From positions 20,966 through 84,965 of the forward strand of contig PLDF01000139.1 of the NCBI GenBank assembly GCA_003135055.1: 64,000 bases of DNA. Direction: 5' to 3'. The first letter of the stretch is position 1. Every line of letters starts with the position of its first letter. A program made the translations under genes and the position numbers. Shown piece after piece: positions 63,705 through 64,000 of this stretch. The notes beneath the pieces are model-generated. The model saw nothing but the letters and a program-made list of their open reading frames with translations, did not search any database and was not told the origin of the DNA. The DNA is from Bryobacterales bacterium (GTDB lineage: Bacteria; Acidobacteriota; Terriglobia; Bryobacterales; Bryobacteraceae).

Positions 63705-64000
63705 CGGTGCTCACCGCCTCCTACAACAGCAGTTCCGCCAATTCAGGCATCACCCGGGTGGCGCACGTGCTAGTCGACTGGCAGGCCTGCAATCAAGTTT
63801 CCGAGCGGCCAAACGCTGAGCCAGCTTTCTCGGCAATGTTATCTTTTGGCCGATCAATCTTCCTAACTAGTTGAAACATAGCGCCTTCGCGGTTGCAAAT
63901 GGTAAAATTTATTTCGTGTCCATAAGTACTATACGTTCTATAAGTCTGTAGTACTTTAAAATATCGCTGCTTCTACGGAACTCTCAATGAAAAGATTCTC
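63705..64000. other. Window end, AT-rich tail without identifiable gene
   Basis: The last 120 bases (from about 63880) shift from GC-rich to clearly AT-rich, with a hairpin-like GTACTATA...AGTCTGTAGTAC. An ATG at about 63987 followed by AAAAGATTCTC could open a gene beyond the window, but nothing more can be said. Confidence 0.4.

Overview
The window is about 64 kb of GC-rich bacterial chromosome. Very large TonB-dependent receptors with an N-terminal carboxypeptidase-regulatory-like domain, many secreted sugar-metabolism enzymes, a split glycine decarboxylase and numerous short palindromic intergenic repeats together suggest an acidobacterium, probably of the Solibacter/Bryobacter type. This assignment is inferred from gene content; no rRNA gene is present to confirm it.

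Layout. 1-8.6 kb is the end of a type VI secretion (T6SS) cluster: tssF (cut by the window edge), tssG, tssH/clpV, vgrG, a small DUF6931-like protein and a PAAR spike tip, followed by a decayed second copy of part of the DUF6931-like gene. 8.6-14.3 kb holds an SDR oxidoreductase and secreted catabolic enzymes: a GH29 fucosidase, a copper amine oxidase and a DUF1080 hydrolase. 14.3-20.1 kb is accessory: a small AT-rich ORF, a DUF433/DUF5615 toxin-antitoxin pair whose toxin is truncated by a repeat, a large outer-membrane receptor and a decayed nucleotidyltransferase-type module. 20.1-29.1 kb carries acylphosphatase, apt, a structured tRNA-like element, a cold-shock protein, a TIM-barrel isomerase, an FHA-GAF-SpoIIE phosphatase with a Fur-family regulator, an enolase-superfamily protein and a GH3 glycosidase. 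29.2-31 kb holds an unnamed HEPN-like two-gene module and a dienelactone-hydrolase pseudogene.

31.2-37.2 kb is the glycine cleavage operon gcvT-gcvH-gcvPA-gcvPB, followed by an overlapping GT39-like membrane glycosyltransferase. 37.3-44 kb is a phosphorelay cluster: a hybrid kinase with its own HPt, a PAS/CHASE3 kinase with an overlapping response regulator, and a receiver protein whose two HPt-like domains lack the phospho-accepting histidine. 44.2-48.5 kb has a YggX-type protein, a GT87 mannosyltransferase, an ATP-grasp enzyme and L-threonine dehydrogenase; the last plausibly feeds glycine to the cleavage system. 48.5-62 kb has a TIR-like fragment, a second receptor, an NHL-repeat protein, a cupin, an ArsR-type regulator, a mannonate-dehydratase-like protein and a tandem receptor pair whose first copy is a relic. 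The window ends in a frameshifted TPR gene and an AT-rich segment.

The most unusual feature is the density of dispersed palindromic elements; at least six families are recognisable by eye. Some copies enter coding sequence: one lies in frame inside the ATP-grasp gene, one forms the C-terminus of the phosphatase, two overlap stop codons and one truncates a toxin. One family is a double hairpin whose stem bases covary while its loops stay constant. I found no CRISPR array, no rRNA and no intact transposase. I did not find one clearly new multi-gene system; the best candidates are the covarying repeat family, the coding-sequence repeat insertion and the HEPN-like pair.
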